DNA of 64,000 bases from Labia minor (GCA_963082975.1 OY720344.1:13379580-13443579); one strand, 5' to 3'. Shown: positions 48,360 through 60,115, counted from the stretch's first letter. Numbers and translations are program-made. Notes: generated by a model from the sequence alone, not told the origin.

Positions 48360-49220
48360 GGAAGAGGGATTAATTCATGACACTAGACTAATAATTTCTC
48401 TAAACACGTACTAATATTATAATATTGATTTATTATTTATAATTATTAATTTAGAAATGATCAGTTTAATTGTTTATATATACCATACATCTAAATGTAA
48501 AAATATAATATATAAATCAATAGTTAATAGGAATTAGTAGAAATATTTTTTATTTAATAAATAAATATACCTCTACTCTCTCTCTATATATCTTATGAAA
48601 ATTAAAATTAAATTTAAAAATATAAAATAATTTTTAATTGAACAAAAATTGTTCTTATCTTATTTTTTATTTTGAAATTTAATTTTTATTTACATAATAT
48701 ATTAAAATTTTTTAAATGATTACCTACGGTTAAATTTAATTCATAAATATAGTGTAATTTAAGTCCATGGATATTCAATACTATTATAGAATAAATAACC
48801 TCTTTTAAATGAACGTTTACCAATATAAATGGAGAGGATTATATATACATATATTATTTCTCCAACAATAATCCATATGCTCTCTAATTACGAAATTGTT
48901 TCAAACTCATTATCCTAATACACTCACCTTCATTTACCACTCAGGGAATATTAATTTTAAATTTATCTAAACATTTCTCTTTCTCTCTCTCTCTCTCTCT
49001 CACACACACACCCACACACACACACACTGTCTTCTTTGGAATGTTTATCCATTTTGTACTTGATTGATTTTATTATGTTATTATTATTGGATTAATTAGT
49101 TAAGAGGAATTTATTTAAAAAAAATGTTGTTGCTATATTAATTTAAATATTCTTGAGACATTGTTTTTTTTAATCATTAAAAGATATCATCATTATTTTT
49201 TTTAATGTCAATTTTATATT
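48360..49220. other. AT-rich stretch with CT/CA microsatellite
   Basis: Low complexity. (CT)n(CA)n at 48979-49027. Nothing else seen. Confidence 0.5.
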
Positions 49221-49224
49221 AATA

Positions 49225-50330
49225 AATCTTCTTCTTCTTCTTTTTCTTCTTCTTCTTCTTCTTCATTTTCTTCTTCTCATCATTTAAACTAATAACCAGA
49301 ACATCTTTCCATCGCTTTCTTGGAATAGCCTCGTCAACTTTTCCCGTCTGGGTTCTTGTAGTATACTTTTCTCACCAACCGGTCTACATTCATTCGCAAT
49401 ACGTGTGCACTCTATTTCATTCTTCTTCTTTGAACCCATTCATTGACTTTTTCATCTCCCTGTGTGATATCTTCATTCTTAACTCTGTCCATCCTATTTT
49501 TACTCGCAATTCTGCATAACGTTTCGTCTCGCAGACTTCTAATATATCTTTTGTTTTTGCAGTCTCTGTTCATGTTTCGGCAGTATACGCCAGAATTGGA
49601 TGTACGATAGTTTTATCAATGCGCCTCTTTGGTTCTGTTCCCAGAAAATTTTTTGATTAAAAAAGTTTCATGCAGGCATCCTGATATTTTTGACACTTTC
49701 ATAGCTCGGATTCTTACTTCTCCTTTGATGTATTTAGAGCTGGTTACTTGAACAGCAATTTAGTTAAAGACTTGAAATTGTTCCACTATAAAGCTGTAGT
49801 TTACAGCGTACTGGGTCTCTAGCTATTATGAGAGTGTTTGTCTTTATCGAAGATTTGCTAAGCTAAAGATCGTCTTTGCTTTCCGTATCAAGAGCCTCAC
49901 TCGATATTGACATTATCATCCCCCATTGAGTAGACTTGGGTATTTCTGATGTCCGTCACTATTTCATTCATTAAAGGATTAAACAGAAGTAGACTCAGTG
50001 AATCGCTCTGTCTAACTCCCCGATTGACTGGGGTCATTTTCTCCAGTTTTTCTTCTAACTTAATTCTTTCGTAATTATTCATGTATTAATTTAATTAGTA
50101 TCACTGGTGTTCTATAAACTTTCAAAATTAACAGAATATGCTGCAGATGGATCTTATCTAGCTCTTTTTCGGTTAGTTGTCTCACTACAAATATAGCATC
50201 GATTTAAGAACGTCCGGGTCTTGAATCCATGATGTTTATCTTTAAGCTCTACTATTTTAAAAAGATTGTTAGCAATAATGGATGTTATAAGCTTTAGATG
50301 GAAATTGATCAAGTTGATTCCTCTGAATTT
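49225..50330 (-). mobile_element. Decayed non-LTR retrotransposon reverse transcriptase
   Basis: The minus strand carries reverse-transcriptase words in order: FRGINLINFHLKLITS, then (50082-49897) PVNRGVRQSDSLSLLLFN, then downstream TIVHPILAYTAET and VDEAIPRKRWKDVL near the end. The catalytic YADD box expected after the MGDDNVN segment is missing, and many stops and frameshifts occur. The 3' end runs into a GAA/AAG repeat (49228-49280), consistent with a microsatellite-type LINE tail. Clade not assigned. Confidence 0.75.
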
Positions 50331-50600
50331 GAATTAAATAAAAGAAGTGCCGGAAAATCTCATATCTTGGCCACATTTTAAGAGATAATAAATATCACCT
50401 TCTTCAATTGATCCTCAAAGGGAAAATTGAGGGTCGTCGTGGAATAGGGAGAAAACAACAATCCTATTTAAGAAATATCAGGGAATGGACTGGCATGAAG
50501 AGTGTGGGAGAACTATTCCGCGGGGCGGAAAACAGGGATGTCTTCGCCAGAGTGATCGCCAACGTCAGGGAGACCAGACAAGGCACTTAAAGAAGAAGAA
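50331..50600 (+). mobile_element. Second LINE 3' end, opposite orientation
   Basis: Open from about 50346 to the stop at 50590. Contains ISYLGHILRDNKYHLLQ, LILKGKIEGRRGIGRK, SYLRNIREWTGMKSVGELF and VIANVRETRQGT, the C-terminus of an insect-type endonuclease-reverse transcriptase LINE. It ends directly in AAAGAAGAAGAAAAG. It faces away from the neighbouring 49225-50330 remnant (head to head). The frame is intact for about 80 codons, so it is younger than its neighbour. Confidence 0.75.
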
Positions 50601-52441
50601 AAGAAATAGAAATTATAGAATCAATTCAAAAAGTAAAATAGGATCATCAATGAGATGATAAAATTCGGCGGTCCTAAAGGAAATTCCCTTTTTATTAGAA
50701 TAAAATTCCTGATGATTGTATGAGTGAAAAAAAAAATCTCGAAAAATACAGATCAATGATAATAAATGATGAACTTTTTTTTAATACTAAAGCACTTTTA
50801 TTTCAACCATATTTGATTATATTTTGATAAACGATGAATCTTCAAATATAGGTATATATACACACCATATTTTAGACTACACTCTTTTTAACTAGGTTGT
50901 TTCATTAATGTTCCAATGTGATGTATTATTGCTAAAGATGCATCTAAAATTTTCCATCCATTATTATAATGAAGTTGAAAATGATGTTAAGGAAAAACTT
51001 ATAAATTGTGAAAAAAAAACTTTAACACCTCCAAAAATAAAAAGAGATCTTCTCTGTTTGTCTTGAAAATAATTGAAATCAGTTTTGAGAAGAAAATTCT
51101 GAAAAAGGCCAGTTCTTATAGATTACAATAAAAGTAATAATAATAATTTTTTATAATGATCATTTTCCTTAATCATTTCCTTTCTCATCTCTCTCTCACT
51201 CAGAGAATTAATGTATGAAATCTAACATCATCTAGGCGTTTCTTAACCACTTGATAAACCACATCTGCCAAATCGACCTGGCTGTTCCATAGTTTCTATG
51301 TTTGTCACTTTCAAACTTCCCAATGCCTACCACTTTGCATTGTTCTACAACTTTCAAGTTATATGACCAATATAAAGACAACAAAATAGAACATATTATC
51401 TCCCTTTAACGAACTTTCCTATCCATCATTACGTATTAGTTACAAAACAAAGTGACTTCTTCAAAAAATTTAAGTTTTATTTCAAATTGATAAGAATTTA
51501 TGCACTTCGAATTTTTACCGAATGTTATTTCTTTTATTAAAAATTAAGCATTATTTATCATATTTGTTGAATAAGTTAGTTAAGATATTATTTATTATTT
51601 TTTTAAATTAATAATAAATATTCACTAAAATAATATTAAATTATAGGTATTTTACCTGATAAGAAGATTTAGAATTTATCTTTACATTTACAACATATTT
51701 AAACCTATAATTAACATTTATTTTAGTTTATTTTGTTAAAATTATATGGTAATGTATGGCAAGAGTCACGCACCCCTCAATGAATTTATAGCGGTTACGA
51801 TAGATACAATGATATATAAAATTACGAATGTAAAAAAAAAAAAAAATTAAAATTAAATATTGAAAATTCTATTTTAAGTATTTTTAATATTATGTATTTT
51901 ACAGATTTTAAATTGATTAGAATATTTTGGTAATTTTTTTTTATTTTTAAAATTAAAAAATTTTAGACACTTATATATTGCAACTAAAATTATAAATAAA
52001 TTTTCCAATAACTACTCCTATATATAAATTTTATCTAAAGAGGATTTAGGTCAAAGGAACTATCATATTTAATGATCCTTTTAATAAGGGGCAGAGCTAT
52101 TTCTGATTACGTAGGGTAAAGTATTTTTATTATGTGTTTTTTTTAATAATAGAGCTTCTAATATAATCAATGACCCATAATGGTAATGTTCACGTATATA
52201 TGATCATATTGAAAATAGCCAAGATTATTCTAATAATATTGATGTTTAATTTATTTGTAATTTAAAAAAATAATAATAAAATTCAACTATAATAATTAAC
52301 TAAACAATTATAAAATTAAACTATAACAAAGGCTATATTGGGGTGTATTATTAAATTGTGTTTTTTTTTTAATTCTATTAACTTTAGCTGAAGATTACAA
52401 TTAAAAAAATACTTACTAATTTATTCAAAATTTGGACTAGT
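50601..52441. other. AT-rich non-coding stretch
   Basis: No supported feature. About 51220-51420 is slightly GC-richer without an open frame. Confidence 0.5.
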
Positions 52442-52449
52442 TACTAGAT

Positions 52450-52756
52450 CAGTGATTCCCAAACTGTGAGCCGCTGTAAAATATATTAAAAAATTTTCAA
52501 ATACTTGAAATTTTTGGTTCTAAAAAAAAAGGTAAGATGATTTTGTGGGAAAACCTTTGAACATTTTCTATTTTTAAATATTTTTCAATATTGTTCTAAA
52601 AAAAAGGTCAGATGATTTTACGATGCTCTGAAACATTTCCGATGGAGGGAAGAAAAGAGAGTAAAAATGTAAATACAAATCGGATGTATTAAGGGAGCCT
52701 CGGAAAAAATCCGATTATTTAGGGAGCCGCAAACCAGAAGAGTTTAGGAACCTCTG
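52450..52756. mobile_element. hAT MITE with perfect 8-bp target-site duplication
   Basis: Ends CAGTGATTCCCAAACT and (inverted) CAGAGGTTCCTAAACT match at 13 of 16 positions and are typical hAT termini. TACTAGAT flanks it perfectly (52442-52449, 52757-52764). 307 bp, no transposase. Inside, GTTCTAAAAAAAAGGT followed by AGATGATTTT occurs twice (about 52519 and 52595), an internal tandem duplication. Confidence 0.9.
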
Positions 52757-52764
52757 TACTAGAT

Positions 52765-53939
52765 GAACAAATTTCACTAAAATTAAAAATATTTTAATTT
52801 GAAAATATATTTTATTTTATTTATATAATTTTTCAAAACTTGAAATAAAATAAATAAAATTTTCAAATTTGGTGTGATAATAATATCTAAAAAAAATTCT
52901 CATGGTAATAAAATAGAAATTTAATATTTACTGAATTACTTGATTTTCTTATAGGCATACTTAAAAGAACATGTTTTAATTATAAATTATTTGTTGATTT
53001 ATTTAAAATGTTTTTACTGTTTAAATAAATCATTAAAACAATTTTATAATATTTATATTTTTATAAAATTTTTATTAAATTCTTACCACTTCATTTATCC
53101 AGAATTACATTTCTTTGAAAATAAGTGTGTTTTGTCCAATAACTTTCAAACTTATTACCATTCTATAATAAAATAAAAAAAAGAGAATGCTTTGACCTTA
53201 TTCACGCGGTGTTTTATATATGTATATATTTGAATTTTAAATTTATGTACACAATCTTTTTGAATTTCAAATTCTTGAAAATTTATTCATTAATATGAAT
53301 ATAATTGTAAAATCAATTTCTTGGATGCGCAAAAAGTACTAAAATATTAATCAAAATATTTAAAAAGAAAAAAAAAAGAAAAATTAAAATTAAGATAATA
53401 AAAGAAAAAAAAATATTTCATTAATCAAATAACTGACTCAGCCAAATTAACTTCATAGATTACTTGTTTATTTTTTATAGTATAAAAAAAGCTTTAAAAA
53501 AATCAAATTAGTTTATTCAACACATTCTTATACAATAGTTTCAAAATACTAAAGAAAATATTAATTTTTGTGTAAAAATTTTTATAAAAATGTATTCGAA
53601 TATATCTACAATAACAAATTCTTTTAAATATGTATTAGTCATTATATTAGTATATATAATTGTGGATTTATTTTATTTTTAAAAATTAACATTTTTAATT
53701 ATTTATTTTTTAATTTTATATAATATCAAAATAAATAAATATATAAAATTTATACATATAACGTATATTTATATATATAAAAATTTATAAAAAAGATAAA
53801 CAATTTTTTTTTAATAGAACTTAAACTTTAGAGTTTAAGACCGTAAGAAGAGAAAAATAAATGAAAAAACTTTTTAAAATTTTGAAAAGATTATTTTAAT
53901 TTAATAATTAACTGGATTATTATGTATCTATATGTAGGA
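52765..53939. other. AT-rich non-coding stretch
   Basis: Very AT-rich low complexity. The 61-codon frame at 52991-53176 is compositionally biased and unassigned. Confidence 0.5.
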
Positions 53940-53949
53940 GAGGAATTTA

Positions 53950-54110
53950 AAGCCCAAGACTGTCCCCACCCGTCTGCCCCGTTGCTAAGCAGCGCCAATC
54001 AGAGTAGTCAGGAGAATCACGTGGTGTCGAGCGACGCCATCTCCTGCTAGAGACAACCGCCATTTTGACTAGCAGTCAGTCGGCTTCTATTTCTCAGCGA
54101 ATGCTAACAT
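53950..54110 (+). promoter_or_regulatory. CpG-rich promoter-like island (X-box, CCAAT, E-box, YY1)
   Basis: About ten CpGs in 160 bp, in otherwise CpG-poor DNA. In order on the plus strand: GTTGCTAAGCAGC (53981-53993), one base from an RFX X-box; CCAAT (53995-53999); CACGTG (54018-54023); GCCATCTC; CCGCCATTTTG (54057-54067), a reverse YY1 site; and an arthropod-type initiator TCAGTC (54076-54081). The order fits transcription to the right starting near 54078. No coding exon follows in this window that I can support. On the other strand ATGGCGG opens a 38-codon frame, which is less convincing. Confidence 0.45.
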
Positions 54111-55119
54111 GTACCTTTTTCTTACATTCTTTTGAAATAAACTTAATATTAGATACACTCTGTTTTTTATTTAATAAAAAACCCTATATATATATGTTCA
54201 AATTTATATCATAAAAGTAAGGTTTATCTAAAGAGCAGTGGTGAGTTGAATGAAAGAGAAAGGAAGGAAATTTTCCAACAATTGAAAGGAGCTGTTTTAT
54301 TAATACACCTATATGGTCTCGTCAGTCTTACCTTAACTTAAAGGATAAACAATGTTCATTTTCTTTAAATTATTTTTACCCAGTAATTGTAAGGTCGAAA
54401 CTTTATCTTTCTCTCTCTCTCCCTCTGTCTTTTTTATTGCTTTTAAAATAATAACATTACAAATTACACGGTTGTTTTAAAAAACTACAACTTTTTACTA
54501 AAATTTTCCGCTCACGTACAAGTAATATCTTTAATATAAATTTATAAAAATGGATAAGTTAAGCAATTATTTTTTTGTATATGTTTTTAAGAATTATAGA
54601 ATAAGATCATCACAATTCAATCATCCAGTATTATTTGGTAATCAGAATGTTAATTAATACAATTGGTATAAGTATAATTAATTTAAAAATTAAAAGAAAT
54701 ACTTAAATTTTATAATCGTAATTTAATGTTATAGATACACTTAACTTTAATTTATAATACAATATTAATTATAATTATTAAGTAAATTTAATTTGAATGA
54801 AAACTTTTATGTATTTAATAAATCTAGATACTCAACAAAATTCCCACATTGTAATTATTATTATAATTTAAAGTTTGATTAATCAATATAATGATTCATT
54901 TTGAAGTAGGACAAGAAAATAAATGTAAATAGTGTTTTGTTTCCATTTGGTTTCGAAGAAAAATCAAATAAAAATGGGATACAAACACAAATAATTGTTT
55001 TTTTTAAATAAAATAATTATAAAAATATATAAATAGAAATATTGAGCTCATGTTACAATGAAACACAATATTTAATTGCAGCTGAACGCAGACTAAACAT
55101 AAATACGAACTTACTATTA
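54111..55119. other. AT-rich non-coding stretch
   Basis: Low complexity; no supported exon downstream of the island. Confidence 0.5.
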
Positions 55120-55505
55120 TTACCGAAGGACGATAGTAATGGAGGTATAGTTTTCATACCAAATTTCACATGTGGAGATTTTTACATATATCTCTCCATG
55201 AATCATGCATTTTGATAACAGAAAAAAGTATTTTTAGTATGATGTCGGTCCGTCCGTCCGTCTGTGTCCGTATAGATGTGTACAGCTTGAACGGATTTTG
55301 ATAAAATTTGGTAATATATTTACTTAATGCATCAGTATGATGAATTGATCAACTTTTGGTGTATATCCGGAAACCGGAAGTGGTAGTATTACCGATCGAC
55401 GATAGAAAAGGAAGGGTTATTTTCACACTAAAGCTAAAGTTAGCTGGAAATTAATTTATTTCAAACCGTCGGTCGGCTCTGTGCCTGGCCACAGGTCAAC
55501 TTATT
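55120..55505 (+). mobile_element. Repeat B copy B4, internally deleted
   Basis: It keeps the first block, a short GTCC array, the core and the 3' CGTCGGTCGG (55467-55476) plus hairpin CCTGGCCACAGG (55484-55495). The second block and the whole CRE-bearing GC-rich segment are gone (join near 55435). The 5' subterminal repeat is eroded (ACCGAAGGACG). Confidence 0.75.
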
Positions 55506-56544
55506 TTTTTTCAAAAATTTAAACTGACAGGTTTAGGAATAAACAGTAAACATTGTGATAACATAATTGATGCATATATTATTCATATACATAAATTCAT
55601 CATTTAAGCTTCGATAATTTTATTTGGTCTCAAGGAGTTATTATTAAAGTAACAAAAACCTTTAATTAAGAACACAAGTAAACCTTTCTAATTGGTATAT
55701 ACCTACTTTATATGTTTAGGCCCAATCATTAAATGAAATGATTGTCTTAAATATTACTTTGCTTCTCTGACTAAGAGGGGAACCCGGTAGAGCAAAGGAG
55801 TTTGTACTCTTATTTAAGACCTCATAGACCTTACCTTCCCATTCTAATTACAACCATTCCTCAGTCTAACTTCAATCTTCGACTAGGCTCAACCACAATC
55901 ATGTTTAACCATCTCACAACTTTATCCTATCCCTTATCAAGTCTTTCCTCCATTGTATAAACCATATTTCAATCAAGTAGTAGTCCAAATGGAATCCCAG
56001 TATAAGTTAATATACATATTGCTGTCGTTTAAGACAATTTAACGAATATCACAATAGAAGATAATTTTAATATGTTAGCAATACAGTGAATTCATTTCTC
56101 CTTCATTTCCATTTCATAAATAGACCCCTTCAATTATACTTAAACTACAAGATCGTGTTTCAATTCGAAAACACATCGACATTAAGAATGGTATTGGGCA
56201 TCCGCCATTTACTACGAGAGTGCAACCAAGGAGGATCCATATACAAAACAAGTCCCTCGTCACACCACTCGAGAGAGAATTCCACTTACTTTGGAGTGTG
56301 TCATCTGCTTATTATTATTTTCATTATCCATTCTATTGTCTATAAATTAAATTAAACTATTGTTAAGAAGAAAACTGAGTTTCTTATATCTTAAAGTGCA
56401 CCTTGATCAAAAATTAACGATCTCCGAATTTATTTTAGCTTTTATCGAACAGGTAAAGGGTCGTGCCATGTCCAAGACCAATAAGACCTGATTTTATTCG
56501 ATCTAAATTGGGACTGGATTTCTCACATTAAGTGCTTAGACATA
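55506..56544. other. Mixed stretch, unassigned open frame
   Basis: About 55760-56300 is less AT-rich than average. An open frame of about 89 codons (56086-56355, plus) has no ATG at its start and no recognisable domain. On the minus strand the text around 56210 includes AAATGGCGG, a YY1-like motif. No call possible. Confidence 0.3.
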
Positions 56545-57215
56545 CGAGGTCTGCTCAAAATGTTGGTACACATATGTTTCTCATATGTTGACACGATCAG
56601 CCATTTTGGATTAGTAGTTGGTTTTTGACAACTGAAAAAATTAGTCACGTTTTTGTGTGTTCTTCGATTTTTTACTTAAAAAAAAATGAATCAAAGAATC
56701 TGTATTAAATTTTGCGTTAAAAATGGAATAAAGTGCTTCAACGCACTTAAAATTTGACTGCGGCGTCTACTTTGTCTCAAAAAAATATTTATAAGTGGTG
56801 AAAAAAGAGCATCCCAAGTTCGAGCAAGTGTGAAGGTTTTTCTCACTGTTTTCTTCGATTACAATGGTGTGGTGCATCATGAGTTCTTGCCAACAGATCG
56901 TACTGTTAATAAGGAATACCACAAGGAAGATATGCAACGTTTGCATGAAGCAATACAGCTCAAACGATCGGAATTGTGGAAAAACAAATCATAGATTCTG
57001 CATCACGATAATACACCAGCTCACACATCATCATTGCTTGTTCGTGATTTGTTGGCCAAAAACAACACCGTAATTATGCTTCAACCACCGTATTCATAAG
57101 ATTTGGACCAATGAAAGGAAAGCGTTTTGCCACAATTGATTGAGATAAAGTTTGAATCGAAGAATGAGCTGAAGGGGACAAAATGGATATTGATAAATAA
57201 ATATTGATCAAATCT
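56545..57215 (+). mobile_element. Mariner DD34D element, broken (relative of 24864)
   Basis: Starts at a TA (56543-56544) with CGAGGTCTGCTCAAAA, the family terminus, then a leader nearly identical to that of the 24864 copy. The start MNQRICIKFCVKNGIKCFNAL is present (given here as two parts: MNQRICIKFC and VKNGIKCFNAL). The frame then jumps to KVFLTVFFDYNGVVHHEFL, NKEYHKEDMQRLHEAI, ILHHDNTPAHT (second catalytic D) and VIMLQPPYS. The segment with the third aspartate is deleted (join after DLDQ). The 3' terminal repeat is absent. Non-functional. Confidence 0.8.
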
Positions 57216-58582
57216 CCATAAATAGAAATTTGTTTATAATTCCGTCGGTATCTTTCTCTCTTCAGTTCATCTTACTATTTTACTTCTTCCTGATATTGAG
57301 TATGTTATTTATAATTTGTTTAGGTATTTTATACTCTTTCATTTTTTGAATAAATAAATAAGAAAAAAAAATTAAGCGTTGCGTTACATGTAGAATTTTA
57401 AAGTGAAACCTGTTTAACTTTTATACCTGTCAATTTTTATTATTCTATTTAAAAGGGAAAAGTTAAAGGATTAGTGATGATTAACTTAGTGAGTTAAATT
57501 TTTCTATCAAATTATTGTATTCTCTATGAATGAAAGGATTGGATGATGAGTAAAGATCTTTAATACTTTAATACTTGGTTTATATCTAATTCAATAAAGA
57601 ATACTAAATGCCAATATTGAATTAAACACAATTTATACTTGTATTGTTTTGTCATTTAAAGATTAATATTTAATTAGCCTAAAACCTTTTAATTTATTAA
57701 TTTAATCTATGCAGTTGATTAGTAACCAAGTTACAACTTCTTTAAAAATCAAACATAAAAAGGAAAAATTTAAATAAATTGATCGCAGAATGAATTATTA
57801 TTTTTGTTTTTTGATTAATATTATTCTTCATCGTATTCATAATTCTTTATTATTATTATTATTATTATTTTTGTTATTATTATTAGTATTATTATTTTTT
57901 ACAAGATAAATAGATGAGATTTGAATTGAAGTTGAAACTGTCAAAAATATAGGTTTCTTTGCTGAAATAACTCGGAGATAAATCAAACATCGAACCAATA
58001 AAAATAGGAGACATCATCAATCACTTTGGGTTCGTTCCGGAATCAAAGGAGGACTCTCTTCACGAATGATAACTTCTTATTGTGTCTACCAATTTGTTTT
58101 CATGAGTGCGGAGAACGTTTCATAAATTACATACAATTTATTTTATTTTTTTTTTTTTATTTTCTATAAGTATTATCGATTCTTAACATTCTTCATATAG
58201 ATAAATGTATAATTTCAGATGTGTATTTAATAAAAAAAAAAATGAGAATCGCAAAAGCTTTTCGGTAGTTAACAAAAGATATGTTTTATTCTGTTGAAAA
58301 GTAAGTCTTATATTAAAAAAAAAATTGAATTATGATTGAATGTTTTTTAAAAAATCAATCGAATCCCCTATAAAAACAATTTTATAAGACATTTTTTAGT
58401 ATACTGAAATATTTTTAAACTTCAATATATCTACAAAATGACTTTTTCAATTAGTTATTATATAATAATAATAATAATAGTAATAATAATCTTTATTTTG
58501 AAAGAATGATATATTTTATATACAAATATATATTACATTTAATATATAATATAATCATGGCTTTTGATCTTGTGATGAATTG
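57216..58582. other. AT-rich stretch
   Basis: Low complexity with (TTA)n at 57849-57900. About 57960-58100 is slightly GC-richer, unassigned. Confidence 0.45.
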
Positions 58583-58590
58583 CTCTTACC

Positions 58591-58852
58591 TCTTGTACAT
58601 CCTATGCAAGGACAACGCCTATCAAGCCGGTTATATCAATGAGGTGTCCTATGATCAGTAGAACGGGTCCTCTCAACCTTTACCTTGATTTTCTTGATCG
58701 GAGGCGCTATCAAGTAGCTTTTCCCCAATGTTGTTCCCGGAGGCTGGGTTGACTCCGTCCCATAGACCCCAGCTAGAGATATTCCCTTGCCAGGCCCGGG
58801 ACCATGTGAATGTGAGGCAGGCTCGCTACCCACACACCCAATGGCGCCCTTA
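58591..58852 (-). mobile_element. tRNA-derived SINE, copy C3, B box deleted
   Basis: Clearly the same SINE as C1 (shared GACTCCGTCCCATAGACCCC and GGCGCC head). Flanked by CTCTTACC on both sides (58583-58590, 58853-58860). The A box is recognisable (TAGCGAGCCTGC, 58828-58817). The B box is gone: where C1 has CCCGGGAC-TTGAA-CCCGGGAC, C3 has a single CCCGGGAC (58795-58802). The open frames on both strands are shadows. Confidence 0.85.
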
Positions 58853-58999
58853 CTCTTACCCTGTACAATATATACACTCCATGAAATATATATGCAATTA
58901 CCGTTTCAACTTTTAATAATTTACAATTAGAAATGTAAAAATTGGAAATTAAAAAATTAAATTCCCTTATTAGAGAGTACCTCTATTTCTAGGCCTCCT

Positions 59000-59640
59000 T
59001 ATTATATTTAACAAGGCTCTGTCCATTCTTCCCTTCTAGATAGGGACGGACTAAGGCCTACACAACCTAGGCACTTGCCTAGGGCCCGTAATTTTTGCTG
59101 TTCCAAAAATTTCCTAGGGCTCGCGAATCCGATAATTAATTAGGTCTATATCCTATATGCCAACAGTAGTCAAACCGTAGCTCTCTAAAAAAAATGTAAA
59201 ATTTTTCTGAAAAATAGGCCTGGAATTACAATGTTGCCTAGGGCCCACTTTAGCCTTATTCCGCAACTTCTTCTAGATGCTCCTTGTACTCTTCAAAGGT
59301 AAGCATTTCCTTGCCGAGTGCCCTCATTCTAAACTCTTTTAAGATTGGAAGGTGTCCTCCTCTTCTGCAAGATTGTACAATGAGCATATTTTGATTTGAC
59401 TTCAACTCAAATGTTAATTAACCAATTCCTATTTTTTACACTCATTTCTTCATTTTCATATTCAAATCTCTCCAATAGTTTATAAATTGCATTTTTTTTA
59501 TTATTGATCACCCTCTCCATTAAATCACTCACTTTTATTATCTTTTTCATTTAATACACTATAAATTTTGAACTAATTTTACCATTAAGAATATCACTAA
59601 TGATAAGGTTACACTTGACAATTTTATTATTTCAAATGGA
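59000..59640 (-). pseudogene. Decayed coding sequence of unknown identity, split by a MITE
   Basis: On the minus strand, three stretches read as protein. About 59635-59550 includes IISDILNGKISSKF. About 59549-59410 is an ATG frame of about 47 codons including SDLMERVINNKKNAIYKLL and RFEYENEEMSVKNRNW. About 59408-59279, in another frame, includes CRRGGHLPILKEF and ALGKEMLTFEEYKEHL. The last frame is interrupted by the MITE at 59042-59269. The flanking codons on the far side (from 59041 down) are in phase with it for about 13 more codons before a stop at about 59003. A stop, a frameshift and the insertion show it is dead. I do not recognise the family; origin (host gene, transposon or virus) is open. 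Confidence 0.4.
59033..59278. mobile_element. hAT-like MITE (TAGGGCCC family) with TSD
   Basis: The element 59042-59269 lies between direct repeats CTTCTAGAT (59033-59041 and 59270-59278), 8-9 bp as expected for hAT. Ends carry an inverted CGGAMTAAGGC, and CCTAGGGCCC motifs occur near both ends. 228 bp, no transposase. It sits inside the decayed coding stretch 59000-59640. Confidence 0.7.
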
Positions 59641-59960
59641 TATCTATTATGTGTCATTTTTAAGCATTTTATTATGTAATCCAAATGTAATTTTAAAGTA
59701 TATATATATATATAAGTTGCTGAGAGGTTTGTTTCCAAGTATAATATATAATATACTTATTTTAATAGTTATTATATATATTTACTAAATTTTTTCATCT
59801 TTAAACAATATTTCGTTTAGTTATATGTAGGTATATGTTTTTTACCTTTATTTTATCTATCTCATTTTGTCAATATATTGTCCAATAAATTCTTTACAGT
59901 CCAATAGTGATATATTTATTTACAAATTGTCAATAAGATTGTATAAAATAAAGAATTTAG
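59641..59960. other. AT-rich stretch
   Basis: Low complexity with a short TA tract; nothing recognised. Confidence 0.5.
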
Positions 59961-59964
59961 TTAC

Positions 59965-60115
59965 TTGCTGTTTCCCCACTCCCTCCTACCACTCCCTCTA
60001 TGCGTTCACTCCTCGCTTCATGCCAGCCGGTTCCCCCACCCAGTCTCTCTCTACCCAGTGACGAGTAAAGGTGCGCGTAGTATAGTGAACGTCAAGAGCA
60101 AGTCTCATCCATTCA
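59965..60115 (+). promoter_or_regulatory. GC-richer promoter/5' UTR-like block
   Basis: Pyrimidine-rich then CpG-containing DNA (CCAGCCGG, GTGACGAG, GGTGCGCG) in AT-rich surroundings, 1.8 kb upstream of the candidate exon at 61923. No perfect core element. Two weak donors (CGA|GTAAAG, AAAG|GTGCGC) lie at 60064-60085. A first, untranslated exon is possible. Low confidence. Confidence 0.25.
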
